A DNA stretch of 64,000 bases from Catellatospora sp. KI3 (GCF_029948125.1 NZ_JASAMB010000029.1:1-64000); one strand, 5' to 3'. Shown: positions 16,679 to 26,607, numbered from the stretch's first letter. Program-made: numbers and translations. Notes: generated by a model not told the origin, from the sequence alone.

Positions 16679-17736
16679 GCTCGCGGATCTTCTACGCGGC
16701 CGCGCACGTGGTGGCCGATCCGGACGCGGACAACGGACCGGGGCGGCCCGCCGTCGTGGACTGGGACGCGACCATGGCGTTCCGGCACCACCTGTGGTCG
16801 CTGGGGCTGGGCGTCGCCGACGCGATGGACACCGCCCAGCGCGGCATGGGCCTGGACTGGGCCGCGACACGGGAGCTGATCCGGCGCAGCGGCGAGCAGG
16901 CGCGCGCCGTGGGCGGGCTGCTGGCCTGCGGCGCGGGCACCGACCAGCTCGCGCCCGGCCCGCACAGCCTGGCCGCGATCGAGGCGGCCTACGCCGAGCA
17001 GCTGGAGGTCGTGCAGGGGGCCGGGGCACGGGTGATCCTGATGGCCTCCCGGGCGCTGGCGGCGGCCGCGCAGGGCCCGGCCGACTACCACGCCGTGTAC
17101 GGCAAGCTGCTGGCCCAGACCGAGCGGCCGGTGATCCTGCACTGGCTGGGCGACATGTTCGACCCGGCGCTGGCCGGCTACTGGGGCTCGCCCGATTTGG
17201 ACGCCGCCACGGCCGGCGTGCTGGAGCTGATCCACGCCAACGCCTCGAAGATCGACGGCATCAAGGTGTCGCTGCTGGACGCCGACCGCGAGATCGCCAT
17301 CCGCCGCGCGCTGCCCGCCGGGGTGCGCCTGTACACCGGTGACGACTTCAACTACCCGCAGCTCATCGCCGGTGACGAGCACGGGCACTCCGACGCGCTG
17401 CTGGGCATCTTCGACGCGCTCGCGGTGCCCGCCGCCGGCGCCCTGGCCCGGCTGGACGCCGGGGACACCGCCGGGTTCCGGGCGATCCTGGACCCGACCG
17501 TGCCGCTGGCCCGGCACATCTTCAGCACGCCGACCTACCACTACAAGACCGGCATCGTCTTCCTGGCCTGGCTCAACGGCCACCAGCAGCGGTTCCGGAT
17601 GGTCGGCGGGCTCCAGACGGCCCGCTCGCGCGAGCACCTGACGCAGCTGTACACCCTCGCCGGGCAGGCGGGCGTGCTGGCCGACCCGGACCTGGCCGCG
17701 GCCCGGTTCGCGACCTACCTGGAGGGTCCGGCGTGA
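16675..17736 (+). CDS. DUF993 protein (dihydrodipicolinate synthase-like)
   Basis: A 353-residue protein of the DUF993 family, distantly related to aldolases of the DHDPS type. Seen: VILHWLGDMFDPALAGYWGS and a central GIKVSLLD segment whose Lys could be the Schiff-base residue. YTGDDFNYPQLI follows. The GTG start overlaps the upstream stop (GTGA). The family occurs with sugar dehydrogenases and isomerases. An aldolase or lyase step on a keto-sugar is inferred, not shown. Confidence 0.8.
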   Translation: MSSRIFYAAAHVVADPDADNGPGRPAVVDWDATMAFRHHLWSLGLGVADAMDTAQRGMGLDWAATRELIRRSGEQARAVGGLLACGAGTDQLAPGPHSLAAIEAAYAEQLEVVQGAGARVILMASRALAAAAQGPADYHAVYGKLLAQTERPVILHWLGDMFDPALAGYWGSPDLDAATAGVLELIHANASKIDGIKVSLLDADREIAIRRALPAGVRLYTGDDFNYPQLIAGDEHGHSDALLGIFDALAVPAAGALARLDAGDTAGFRAILDPTVPLARHIFSTPTYHYKTGIVFLAWLNGHQQRFRMVGGLQTARSREHLTQLYTLAGQAGVLADPDLAAARFATYLEGPA

Positions 17737-18542
17737 GGCTGTCGCTGAACACCGCCACGATCAAGCGCGCCACCCTGGCCGAGGCGGCGCGGCTGTGCGC
17801 CGACAACGGGATCGACGGCATCGGCCCGTGGCGCGACGTGGTCGAGGCCGCGGGCGGGGCGGCGGCAGCCCGCAAGCTGCTCGACGGGTACGGCCTGACG
17901 GTGACCAGCCTGTGCCGGGGCGGCTTCGTCACCTCCGGCTCGGCGGAGTCGCTGGCCGACAACCGGCGCGCCGTCGACGAGGCGGCCGAACTGGGCACCG
18001 GTGAGCTGGTGCTGGTCGTCGGCGGGCTGGCCGAGGGGTCCAAGGACCTGCCGCTGGCCCGCGCGAACGTGGCGCGGGCGCTGGAGGCGCTGGTGCCGTA
18101 CGCCCGCGAGCGCGGGGTGCGGCTGGCGATCGAGCCGCTGCACCCGATGTTCTGCGCCGACCGGGCCGTGGTCTCCACGCTCGGGCAGGCGCTGGACCTG
18201 GCCGAGCCGTTCGCGCCCGACGAGGTCGGCGTGGTGGTCGACACGTACCACGTGTGGTGGGACCCGCAGCTGTTCGCGCAGATCGCGCGGGCGGCGGGGC
18301 GGATCTCGGCGTACCAGGTCTGCGACTGGGTGGTGCCGCTGCCCGCGGACATGCTGCTGGGGCGGGGCCACGTCGGTGCCGGGCACATCGAGTTCGCGCC
18401 GATCACGGCGGCCGTGGCGGCGGCCGGGTACACCGGGCACGTCGAGGTGGAGATCTTCAACCAGGAGATCTGGGACACCGACCCGGCGCGGACCGTACGC
18501 ACCGTGGTGGATCGGCACGAGGCGCACATCGCGCCGCGGTGA
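17733..18542 (+). CDS. Sugar phosphate isomerase/epimerase (AP endonuclease 2-like TIM barrel)
   Basis: A 269-residue xylose-isomerase-like TIM barrel. Metal-ligand segments are visible: LAIEPLHPM (Glu), VVDTYHVWWD (Asp/His), CDWVVPL, GAGHIEFAPI (His) and HVEVEIFNQEIW (Glu). The GTG start overlaps the DUF993 stop (GTGA), completing a tightly coupled trio. Family members isomerise, epimerise or dehydrate keto-sugars. No transporter or kinase follows, so substrate must enter through a system elsewhere. Confidence 0.85.
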   Translation: MRLSLNTATIKRATLAEAARLCADNGIDGIGPWRDVVEAAGGAAAARKLLDGYGLTVTSLCRGGFVTSGSAESLADNRRAVDEAAELGTGELVLVVGGLAEGSKDLPLARANVARALEALVPYARERGVRLAIEPLHPMFCADRAVVSTLGQALDLAEPFAPDEVGVVVDTYHVWWDPQLFAQIARAAGRISAYQVCDWVVPLPADMLLGRGHVGAGHIEFAPITAAVAAAGYTGHVEVEIFNQEIWDTDPARTVRTVVDRHEAHIAPR

Positions 18543-18702
18543 CCGGTCGAGGGCGCCCGCGCTGGGCGGGCGCCCTTCGGCGGTGCGATCACCGTTGCGG
18601 CCGACAGCCCCCGACGATGTCTCTTCTGTCGCCCGACCCCGTGTTCCGTGATCGCTGTAGAGAGTCTGCGGGCGGCTTCTTATTCGATCATTTCCCGTCG
18701 GC

Positions 18703-19425
18703 TTGCCGGGCCCGACCGCCGCCTCGCAGATCCACGTCGCGGTCTCGCACCTGCGCGGCGCGCTGCGCCGGCACGGCCTGGCCGAGGTGATCGCCACCCG
18801 TCCCGGCGGGTACACGCTGGTCGCCGCCGCGCACGAGACCGCGGTGCCGTCCTACCTGGCCTCGACGTACACCGAGTCGGGCGAGCCGGACCGGTCGGCC
18901 GACTGCCACCGGCAGGCGATCGCGCTGCGCCGGGCCGTCGGCGACGACAAGAGCACCGCGCACGCGCTGGCCAACGCCGCCTACCACTTCATGACCCAGC
19001 GCGAGTACGCCGAGGCGCAGGGCTGCCTGACCGAGACACTGGCGATCAAGTACGCCGAGCAGGACCTGCTCAGCGCCGGGGTCACCGAGGTGCAGCCGGC
19101 CGGGGTGCTGCTGGCGCAGGGCCGCCACGCCGACACCGTCCGGCACGCCGACACCGGCCTGGACCTGTGCCGCCAGTACGGCGACCGCTACAACGAGTGG
19201 ATCGCGCTGCTGTTCCGCTCGGTCGCCCACCGCCGGCTCGGCGACGCCCGACGCAGCCGCGACGACGCCGCCGCCTGCCTGGCCGTCTGCGAGGCGCTGC
19301 GGCAGACCCCGGCTCGCAACCTGGCCGCCGGGCTGCTGGGACGGCCGCCGCTGGCCGACGAGTCCGGCGACCCGGTGCCGGCCTGGCTGACCATCGTCCT
19401 CGACGCCGCCAGCCTCCCGCGCTGA
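18703..19425 (+). pseudogene. Remnant of an AfsR/SARP-type regulator
   Basis: The first readable part (ASQIHVAVSHLRGALRRHG ... RPGGYTL) matches the last third of a SARP winged-helix DNA-binding domain. It then jumps straight to tetratricopeptide-type repeats (SGEPDRSADCHRQAIALRRA and onward) of the C-terminal region. The start of the DNA-binding domain, the BTAD domain and the NB-ARC ATPase are missing. It therefore looks like a large internal deletion plus 5' truncation of a protein normally 600-1000 residues long. The 160 bp upstream show no recognisable start of the gene. Confidence 0.65.
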
Positions 19426-19431
19426 GACCGC

Positions 19432-19483
19432 AAGGAAGGGCCCCTTCTTATCGCTTTCCGTAGTAGAAGGGCCCCTTGTTAAC
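19432..19483. repeat. Dispersed 52-bp double palindrome, family 2, copy 1
   Basis: AAGGAAGGGCCCCTTCTTAT, a short linker CGCTTTCCGTAGT, then AGAAGGGCCCCTTGTTAAC. Each half is itself a GGGCCC-centred palindrome and the two halves also mirror each other. Other copies lie at 19519-19571 (opposite orientation), 31591-31646 and 61667-61719. Confidence 0.85.
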
Positions 19484-19518
19484 CCGCCGTGCCGTGGACG
19501 GTGAGTGCGCTGGGCAGA

Positions 19519-19571
19519 GTTAAGAAGGGGCCCTTCTACCGCGTATACCGATAAGAAGGGCCCCTTCCTTT
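19519..19571. repeat. Dispersed 52-bp double palindrome, family 2, copy 2 (inverted)
   Basis: GTTAAGAAGGGGCCCTTCTA, a linker ACCGCGTATACCGAT, then AAGAAGGGCCCCTTCCTTT. Its outer ends are the reverse complement of copy 1, so copies 1 and 2 face each other 35 bp apart between the SARP remnant and the 19580 gene. Confidence 0.85.
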
Positions 19572-19579
19572 CGGCTGGG

Positions 19580-19936
19580 TCAGGCGGTGCCGGTGGCGGC
19601 GATGGTGCCGTCGGGGGTGGCCAGGTAGACCGGGATGCCGGTGGTGACGTCGCTGACGGCGGCCAGGTCGCCCGGGTCGACCTTGGACGCCTCGGTGACC
19701 ACCAGGGCGGCTTCCAGGGTGGTCGCGCCCGCGGCGACGGCCGAGGCGACGGCCAGGTGCAGCGCCGAGATCGACAGTGCGGGTAGCCGCACGCTGACGC
19801 CGGTGTAGGTGCGGCCGTCGCCGTCGCGTACGGCCGCGCCCTCGATCGCGTTGATGCGGGCCCGCGCCGAGCGCGCCATGGTCAGCAGCTTGCGGTCCTC
19901 GGCCGACAACTCGGCGGTGGCGGACTGCTCAGACAT
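19580..19936 (-). CDS. Cytidine-deaminase-like protein lacking the zinc site
   Basis: A 118-residue protein resembling the small cytidine-deaminase-like protein found beside era in actinobacteria (Rv2365c type). It keeps the fold's landmarks (ARSARARINAIEGAAVRDGDG and ALHLAVASAVAAGA) but has no cysteine and no HxE or PCxxC motif. It therefore cannot bind the catalytic zinc and is presumably a non-enzymatic member. Its ATG overlaps the CNNM/CBS gene by 8 nt, so the two are co-translated. Confidence 0.75.
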   Translation of the reverse strand: MSEQSATAELSAEDRKLLTMARSARARINAIEGAAVRDGDGRTYTGVSVRLPALSISALHLAVASAVAAGATTLEAALVVTEASKVDPGDLAAVSDVTTGIPVYLATPDGTIAATGTA

Positions 19937-21248
19937 CGGCCAGGTGCCTTTCGTGGGGTACGGCGTCGTCCGCGGGCTCCTCCCGCGTCACCAGTACGGT
20001 ATCGATGTGGTTGCGCCGACCCGTGGTGCCCTCCGCGACCAGGGTCAGCCCGCCCACCGAGGCGCGCGCGCCCGGGATCGGCACCCGGCCCAGAGCCTGC
20101 GCCAGCAGCCCGGCCACGGTCTCCACCTCGTCGGCGGGCAGCTCCACGTCGAACAGCTCGCCCAGGTCCTCGATCGGCAGGCGGCCGGTGACCCGGACCG
20201 CGCCGTCGGGCAGGCGCTCCACCGGCGGGCGCTCCACGTCGTACTCGTCGGTGATCTCGCCGACGATCTCCTCGAGGATGTCCTCGATGGTGATCAGGCC
20301 GGCGGTGCCGCCGTACTCGTCGATGACGATGGCGAGGTGGGTACGGGCGGCCTGCATCTCCGAGAGCAGGTCGTCGACCGGCTTGAACTCGGGGACGAAG
20401 GAGGCGACCCGCATCAACTGCTCGACCGGCTCGTCGGCCCTGCCCTCCTGGGCGTGCCGGGCCAGGTCCTTGAGGTAGACGACGCCCAGGACGTCGTCGA
20501 CGGACTCGCCGATCACCGGCACCCGGGAGAAGCCGGAGCGCAGCGCCAGCGCCAGCGACTGCTCCACCGACTTGGTCGCCTCGACCCACACCATCTCGGT
20601 GCGGGGCACCATGACCTCGCGGGTGATGGTGTCGCCGAGCGCGAACACCGAATGGATCATCTCGCGCTCGCCGTGCTCCACCACGCCCCGCTGCTCGGCC
20701 AGGTCGACCAGCTCACGCAGCTCGACCTGGGTGGTGGCGAACGGGCCCTCGCGGAAGCCCTTGCCCGGGGTGACCGCGTTGCCGATGACGATCAGCAGGC
20801 TGGCCAGCGGGCCGAGCACCCGGGTCAGCCAGCGCAGCACCGGCGCGGCGAACCGGCCCACCTCGTACGGATGCTGGCGCCCGATGGTGCGCGGGGTGAC
20901 CCCGACGACGACGAAGCTGATCAGCGTCATCGCCCCGGCGGTCACCAGGGCGGCGGTCCAGCCGGGGCCGAACGTGTCGACCGCGACCAGGGCCACCAGC
21001 GTGGTGGCGGTCAGCTCCGACAGCAGGCGCAGCAGCAGGAGCAGGTTGATGTGGCGGACCGCGTCGGCCGCCACCGCCTGCAGCGCGGCCGCGCCGCGCA
21101 CGCCCTCGCGGGCCAGTTCGGCGGCGCGGGCCGGGGACACCACGGCCAGCGCCGACTCGGTCATCGCGAACAGTCCGGCCAGCACGACCAGGCCCGCCGC
21201 CGACCACAGCAGGGGCATGTCGGGCAGGCCGCCCAACTGGCTGGTCAC
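19929..21248 (-). CDS. CNNM/HlyC-CorC family membrane protein with CBS domains
   Basis: A 439-residue protein: DUF21 transmembrane domain (about 1-190), a CBS pair (about 205-330, [17 protein letters not shown] and [19 protein letters not shown]), then a CorC_HlyC domain. Family members are linked to Mg2+ homeostasis; the old haemolysin name is not well supported. The start overlaps the end of ybeY by 4 nt, so it is co-translated with it. Confidence 0.9.
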   Translation of the reverse strand: MTSQLGGLPDMPLLWSAAGLVVLAGLFAMTESALAVVSPARAAELAREGVRGAAALQAVAADAVRHINLLLLLRLLSELTATTLVALVAVDTFGPGWTAALVTAGAMTLISFVVVGVTPRTIGRQHPYEVGRFAAPVLRWLTRVLGPLASLLIVIGNAVTPGKGFREGPFATTQVELRELVDLAEQRGVVEHGEREMIHSVFALGDTITREVMVPRTEMVWVEATKSVEQSLALALRSGFSRVPVIGESVDDVLGVVYLKDLARHAQEGRADEPVEQLMRVASFVPEFKPVDDLLSEMQAARTHLAIVIDEYGGTAGLITIEDILEEIVGEITDEYDVERPPVERLPDGAVRVTGRLPIEDLGELFDVELPADEVETVAGLLAQALGRVPIPGARASVGGLTLVAEGTTGRRNHIDTVLVTREEPADDAVPHERHLADV

Positions 21249-21799
21249 TTGCTGCTCGCCCCGCTGCGCGCCCGCCAGCTGTCCAGCAGCTTGCCCTGCA
21301 GTGCGAACATCTCGCGCTCCTCCTCCGGCTCGGCATGGTCGTAGCCGAGCAGGTGCAGCACGCCGTGGATGGTGAGCATGCTCAGCTCGTCGACGGTGCC
21401 GTAGTCGCCGTGCAGGCCGGCCGGGCCGCCCGCGGGGGCCGGCTCCGGCGCGTCCTCGCGCCGCATCCGCGGGTCGGGACTGCCGTAGCGCGCGGCCTGC
21501 GCCGCGGCGACCTCGGGGCAGAGCACGAGGTCGCCGAGCAGCGCCGGCTGCCCGCCGGTGGAGTCCGACGGGCCGTGGTCGATCGTGTCCTCGTCCATCG
21601 GGAAGGCGAGCACGTCGGTCGGGCCTTCCTTGCCCATCCAGCGGTGGTTCAGCTCGGCCATGTAGTCCGAGTCCACCAGCAGCACCGACAGCTCCGCCAG
21701 CGGGTTCACACCCATCTGGCCCAACGCGTGCCGGGCCACGGCAACGATGTTGTCGGCGTCGACGTCATACCCGGACTCGTTGGCGATCTCGATAGACAC
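21245..21799 (-). CDS. ybeY: Endoribonuclease YbeY
   Basis: rRNA maturation endonuclease of 184 residues. The zinc motif [11 protein letters not shown] supplies three histidines near residues 144-154. [20 protein letters not shown] is the family's N-terminal signature. A Pro/Ala/Gly-rich insertion (about residues 108-130) just before the active helix lengthens it relative to E. coli YbeY. It follows phoH by 15 bp and overlaps the next gene. Confidence 0.95.
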   Translation of the reverse strand: MSIEIANESGYDVDADNIVAVARHALGQMGVNPLAELSVLLVDSDYMAELNHRWMGKEGPTDVLAFPMDEDTIDHGPSDSTGGQPALLGDLVLCPEVAAAQAARYGSPDPRMRREDAPEPAPAGGPAGLHGDYGTVDELSMLTIHGVLHLLGYDHAEPEEEREMFALQGKLLDSWRARSGASSK

Positions 21800-21814
21800 G
21801 TTCCATCCCTCGGT

Positions 21815-22870
<1,056 letters not shown>

Positions 22871-23002
22871 AAGCCGGCCGTGAGGCCTCCAGCCACCCGC
22901 TCTCTGCGCTCATCAGCGGCTCTTTCCGCCGCCGCTGCTCCCATCGTAGTCGCCGCCGCACAAGCCGCCAGTGCTTAACCGGCCCCGGCACGCCCGCCCC
23001 GC

Positions 23003-24379
23003 TCAGGGGTGGCTGGCCCAGACCCCGTCGAAGGACTCCTGGCGGCGGGTGAACCGGTAGGTCGCCCAGTGCATCCGGACCACCTCGCCGTGCTCGTCGC
23101 GGGTCAGCCGCAGCAGCTCCCCCACCTCCCGGCCCGACACCGTACGCAGCAGCTCCGGCTGCCCCGGCACCTGCGCGAACACGCTCGGCGCGAGGTCGGC
23201 CGGGTCGTCGGCGCCGGCGGCGGTCAGCGCCCCGTCGCGCCAGCGGAACACGTGCTCGTAGCCCTCGCCCCACCAGCGGCCCAGCACCGAGCGCAGCTGC
23301 TCCGGCGCGGGTTCGCCCGGCGTCCACGCGGTGATGTCGGCCGGGTCCTGGGCCAGCGACTCCGCCATCAGCTCGTGCGGCAGGTTCAGGATCTCCGACG
23401 CGGTGCCCGAGGAGGCCAGCACGGCGCAGGACATGCCGCCCGGGTTGCCCGCCCCGCCGTGGCGCCCGCTGGTCGCGGCCAGGAAGCCGGGCATGGCGCC
23501 GTTGTGGCCCACGTGCATGGCGCGGCCCGGCTGCGGCCACAGCATCAGGCCCAGGCCGATGCCCGAGCCCCACACGGTCTCGTGCCGGGGGGTCAGCGGC
23601 CAGCGGGCCTCGTCCAGCGTCGCGGCGGCCAGCACCCGGCCCTGCGGATCGGCCGACTTCGGGTCGGCCAGGAACGCCGACCAGGCGGCCATGTCGGCGG
23701 CGGTGCTCCACAGCTGCGCCGCGGGCGCCGCCGCGCGCACGTCGACGTTAGGCTCGGGGCGCGCGTGGTCGGAGTACTCGTCGACCAGGTAGCCCACGGC
23801 CGCGTGCGCGGGTGCGTCGTACGTGGTGGCCGACAGGCCCAGCGGCCCGCAGACACGCTCGGCGACCAGCTCCCACCAGCGGCCGCCCAGCCGCTGCTCA
23901 GCCACGTGCCCGAGCAGCGCGAAGCCCAGGTTGGAGTAGTGGAACCGGCGCGAGGGCGGGTGCACCGCCTCGGCCCCGGCCAGGTCGTCGAGCAGGCCCG
24001 GCAGGTCCGGCGGGGCCAGGGTGTCCCAGATGTCGCCGAACGGCTCGCGCTGCAGGCCGCCGGTGTGCGACAGCAGCCGCCGGATCGTCATCGCGCCGTG
24101 GGCGGGCACCTTGACGTGGGTGCTGATCGGATCGTCGAGGTCGAGCAGGCCCGCGTCGCGGCACTGCAGCACCAGCACCGCGGTGAACGTCTTGGTGATC
24201 GAGCCGATCCGGAACGGCGTGGCCGCGTCCAGCGGCGCGTCCGGATTGCCCGACGCGCCGACCTGGAACATCCACACCGGACGATCGGCCCGCCGCAGCG
24301 CCACACTCAGCGCGGGCACCCTGGCCTGCGCCTGCACCTGCCGGACCAGCCGCTCGAGAGCACCGTTCGCGTTCGCCAT
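23003..24379 (-). CDS. Serine hydrolase (beta-lactamase class C-like)
   Basis: A 458-residue penicillin-binding-protein-like esterase or peptidase. It has the nucleophile motif SITK in RIGSITKTF near residue 58, the YSN motif in HYSNLGF near 149, and HVGHNGAMPG in place of KTG. No signal peptide is seen, so it may be cytoplasmic. A C-terminal lipocalin-like region follows about residue 330. TAGTCT lies 6 nt before the ATG (leaderless). It interrupts the phoH to rsmE cluster. Confidence 0.85.
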   Translation of the reverse strand: MANANGALERLVRQVQAQARVPALSVALRRADRPVWMFQVGASGNPDAPLDAATPFRIGSITKTFTAVLVLQCRDAGLLDLDDPISTHVKVPAHGAMTIRRLLSHTGGLQREPFGDIWDTLAPPDLPGLLDDLAGAEAVHPPSRRFHYSNLGFALLGHVAEQRLGGRWWELVAERVCGPLGLSATTYDAPAHAAVGYLVDEYSDHARPEPNVDVRAAAPAAQLWSTAADMAAWSAFLADPKSADPQGRVLAAATLDEARWPLTPRHETVWGSGIGLGLMLWPQPGRAMHVGHNGAMPGFLAATSGRHGGAGNPGGMSCAVLASSGTASEILNLPHELMAESLAQDPADITAWTPGEPAPEQLRSVLGRWWGEGYEHVFRWRDGALTAAGADDPADLAPSVFAQVPGQPELLRTVSGREVGELLRLTRDEHGEVVRMHWATYRFTRRQESFDGVWASHP

Positions 24380-24388
24380 GCGGCGAGA

Positions 24389-24742
24389 CTACCCGGTGAG
24401 GTCCCCGTCCATCTCCACGCCGCCGAGCACGTGCGCGTGGGCGTGGAAGACCGTCTGCCCCACCGAGGCGCCGGTGTTGAAGATGACCCGGAAGCCGGTG
24501 CCGTCCAGGCCCTCGGCCGCGGCGACGTCGGCCACCGTGGCCAGCACCTCCCCGGCCAGCGCCGGGTCGCCCGCGCCGAGCGCCGCCACGTCGGCGTAGT
24601 GCTCCTTCGGGATCACCAGCACGTGCACGGGCGCCTTCGGCGCGATGTCGCGGAACGCCAGCGTGGTCTCGGTCTCGCGGACCACGGTCGCCGGGATCTC
24701 CCCGGCGACGATCCGGCAGAACAGGCAGTCGGGTTGGGTCAC
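24389..24742 (-). CDS. HIT-family nucleotide-binding protein
   Basis: A 117-residue histidine-triad hydrolase. CLFCRI near the N terminus is the zinc-binding half-site of Hint proteins. The active-site triad reads HAHAHVLGG near residue 99. Hint enzymes hydrolyse nucleoside phosphoramidates. TACGAT (24750-24755) lies 7 nt before the GTG, and this box overlaps the box of the divergent SDR gene. Confidence 0.9.
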   Translation of the reverse strand: MTQPDCLFCRIVAGEIPATVVRETETTLAFRDIAPKAPVHVLVIPKEHYADVAALGAGDPALAGEVLATVADVAAAEGLDGTGFRVIFNTGASVGQTVFHAHAHVLGGVEMDGDLTG

Positions 24743-24749
24743 GGCACAG

Positions 24750-24759
24750 ATCGTAGGCT
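24750..24759. promoter_or_regulatory. Overlapping divergent -10 boxes for HIT and SDR genes
   Basis: On the minus strand TACGAT (24750-24755) sits 7 nt before the HIT start. On the plus strand TAGGCT (24754-24759) sits 7 nt before the SDR start. They share two base pairs, so the two promoters should exclude each other, and both predict leaderless transcripts. Confidence 0.55.
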
Positions 24760-24766
24760 GAAGAGC

Positions 24767-25528
24767 GTGTCAGCACGAAGAGTCCTGGTGACCGGTGCGT
24801 CGCGTGGCGTGGGCCGCGCCGTCGCCGCCGCGTTCGCCGCCGCGGGCGACCGGGTCGCCGTCCACCACCGCGACTCCGCGGACCTCGCCGAGTCGCTGCG
24901 GGCCGAACTGCCCGGCTCAGGTCATGTCGTGGTACGGGCCGACCTGGCCGACCCCGACGCCGTCGCCGCGATGGTCGACGCGGCCGCCGACGGGCTGGGC
25001 GGCCTCGACGTGCTGGTCAACAACGCCGGGCAGGCTTACCCGCATCCGATCGGCGACGTGTCGTACGAGCAGTGGCAGCAGGCCTGGGCACGCACCCTGG
25101 CGGTCAACCTGACCGGCCCCGCCAACGTCACCTGGTGCGCGGTCCGGCACATGCTGGCCCGCCCCGACGGCTTCCCGCCCGGCCGGATCGTCAACGTCGG
25201 CTCGCGCGGCGCCTACCGGGGCGAGCCGGGCCAGCCGGCGTACGGCGCGGCCAAGGCGGGGCTGCACGCGATGGGCCAGTCCCTGGCGGTCGCCCTCGCC
25301 CCGCACGGCATCTCCGTCGCCACCGTCGCCCCCGGGTACGTGCTGGAGGACCCGTCCAACGCGGCGTACAAGGTGCCGCGGGGCTCCGAGCACGCGGCGC
25401 AGTCCCCGTTCGGCCGGGTGGCCCGCCCCGACGAGGTCGCCGCCGCCGTCCTCTGGCTCGCCTCCCCCGAGGCCGAATGGGCCTCCGGCGCCGTCCTCGA
25501 CCTCAACGGCGCCTCCCACCTCCGCTGA
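24767..25528 (+). CDS. SDR-family oxidoreductase
   Basis: A 253-residue short-chain dehydrogenase/reductase. Cofactor motif TGASRGVG (residues 9-16), NNAG near 85, catalytic Ser in VNVGSRGAY, and YGAAKAG (Tyr and Lys of the active site). The GTG at 24767 is fixed by TAGGCT 7 nt upstream. It may reduce a keto or acyl substrate; none is indicated by neighbours. Confidence 0.88.
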   Translation: MSARRVLVTGASRGVGRAVAAAFAAAGDRVAVHHRDSADLAESLRAELPGSGHVVVRADLADPDAVAAMVDAAADGLGGLDVLVNNAGQAYPHPIGDVSYEQWQQAWARTLAVNLTGPANVTWCAVRHMLARPDGFPPGRIVNVGSRGAYRGEPGQPAYGAAKAGLHAMGQSLAVALAPHGISVATVAPGYVLEDPSNAAYKVPRGSEHAAQSPFGRVARPDEVAAAVLWLASPEAEWASGAVLDLNGASHLR

Positions 25529-25632
25529 CCACCCACCCCACCACCCCACCACTCCACCCCGCCCACCTGACCCGCCGCACCCCGCCCCGCCCCGCCGCAC
25601 CCCGCCGCGACCCGCCGCACCCCGCCCGTCCT
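25529..25632. repeat. C-rich low-complexity tract
   Basis: About 100 bp of CACCC and CCGC runs directly after the SDR stop, with many (ACCCCGCC)-like steps. It has no coding signal. The opposite strand is G-rich and could form quadruplexes. Confidence 0.6.
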
Positions 25633-25633
25633 G

Positions 25634-25700
25634 CATAAACGTTGGCCTATCTCATCGAATCCACGTAGATCGAACTCGACGAGATAGGCCAGCGTTTATG
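25634..25700. repeat. 67-bp inverted repeat, family 3
   Basis: CATAAACGTTGGCCTATCTC (25634-25653) is mirrored by GAGATAGGCCAGCGTTTATG (25681-25700) with one mismatch. A truncated match to the right arm is at 19-31. It lies between the convergent SDR and rsmE genes. Confidence 0.75.
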
Positions 25701-25756
25701 AGAAAGCGGGCGGCGGATGCCAGATGCCCGGTCTCGGCGCGTGCCGGGGTGGCGGT

Positions 25757-26491
25757 CTACCAGCGGTTGAGGCGGGCGGACAGGACGCTGAGGGCGGCGA
25801 CGCCCGCGGTGGAGGTGCGCAGGACCGTGCTGCCCAGGCGGACCGGGACCGCTCCGGCGGCGGTGAACGCGGCCACCTCCGCCGCGTCGATGCCACCCTC
25901 GGGGCCGACCACCAGGATGATCTCGCCGGAGTCCGGCAGCGCGGCGGTGGCCAGGCGCTCGGTGGCCTCCTCGTGCAGCACGTACCCGGCAGCCGCCGCC
26001 GACAGCCGCTGGGTCAGCTGCTTCGTGGACACGTCCGGGTCGCCGCCGACCTCGGGCAGCCAGGTGCGGCGGGCCTGCTTGGCGGCCTCGCGGGCCACCG
26101 CGGCCCACTTCTCGCGGGATTTCGCGCCCCGGTCGCCGCGCCACTGGGCCACGCTGCGGGCGGCGGCCCAGGGCAGGATCTCGTCCACGCCCACCTCGGT
26201 CATCGCCTGCACGGCGAGTTCACCGCGGTCGCCCTTGGCGATGCCCTGGGCGACGGTGAGCCGGGGGGTGGGCGCTGCTTCGTACCCCCGGCTGGTTATG
26301 GCGACGTCCAGCGCGCCCTTGCCGACCGCCGTGACCACCGCGTCGGCCAGGCCGCCGCGGCCGTCGGCGAGCAGCAGGTGCTCGCCGAGGCGCAGCCGCT
26401 GCACGGTCGCGGCGTGGTGCCCCTCCGGACCTCCGAGGGTGTACGACTCCCCCGCCGGCAACTCGTCAACCAGGAACAGTGGCGCGCTCAC
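25757..26491 (-). CDS. rsmE: 16S rRNA (uracil-1498-N3)-methyltransferase
   Basis: A 244-residue SPOUT methyltransferase. PEGGIDAAEV (near residue 195) and the knotted C terminus with LGSTVLRTSTAGVAAL are the family signature. The GTG at 26491 is preferred since GGAGGG lies 7 nt upstream; an ATG at 26506 would sit inside that site. It follows dnaJ, the usual actinobacterial order. Confidence 0.92.
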   Translation of the reverse strand: MSAPLFLVDELPAGESYTLGGPEGHHAATVQRLRLGEHLLLADGRGGLADAVVTAVGKGALDVAITSRGYEAAPTPRLTVAQGIAKGDRGELAVQAMTEVGVDEILPWAAARSVAQWRGDRGAKSREKWAAVAREAAKQARRTWLPEVGGDPDVSTKQLTQRLSAAAAGYVLHEEATERLATAALPDSGEIILVVGPEGGIDAAEVAAFTAAGAVPVRLGSTVLRTSTAGVAALSVLSARLNRW

Positions 26492-26547
26492 CGGCCAACC
26501 CTCCAATGTCGATCAGGAAGCCGTGCCCCCGACACGCCGTCGAACCG

Positions 26548-26607
26548 TGCCATAGGTTCATGATCGACGCGTCTGGCGGGGGCGGGGCGGGGGCGTGGAA
26601 AGGCGGG
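26548..26607. repeat. GTTCATGATC element with G-runs, copy 2
   Basis: CCATAGGTTCATGATCGACG then CGGGGCGGGGGCG-type DNA, ending exactly at the dnaJ stop. It matches the block 3' of uppS (5780-5832). It falls between dnaJ and rsmE, so it may weaken read-through in the cluster. Confidence 0.55.

Noticed and set aside
19432-19571. Insertion sequence or integration site flanks
   Set aside because: The facing repeats enclose only 35 bp, there is no transposase or integrase gene in the window, and the same element occurs singly elsewhere.
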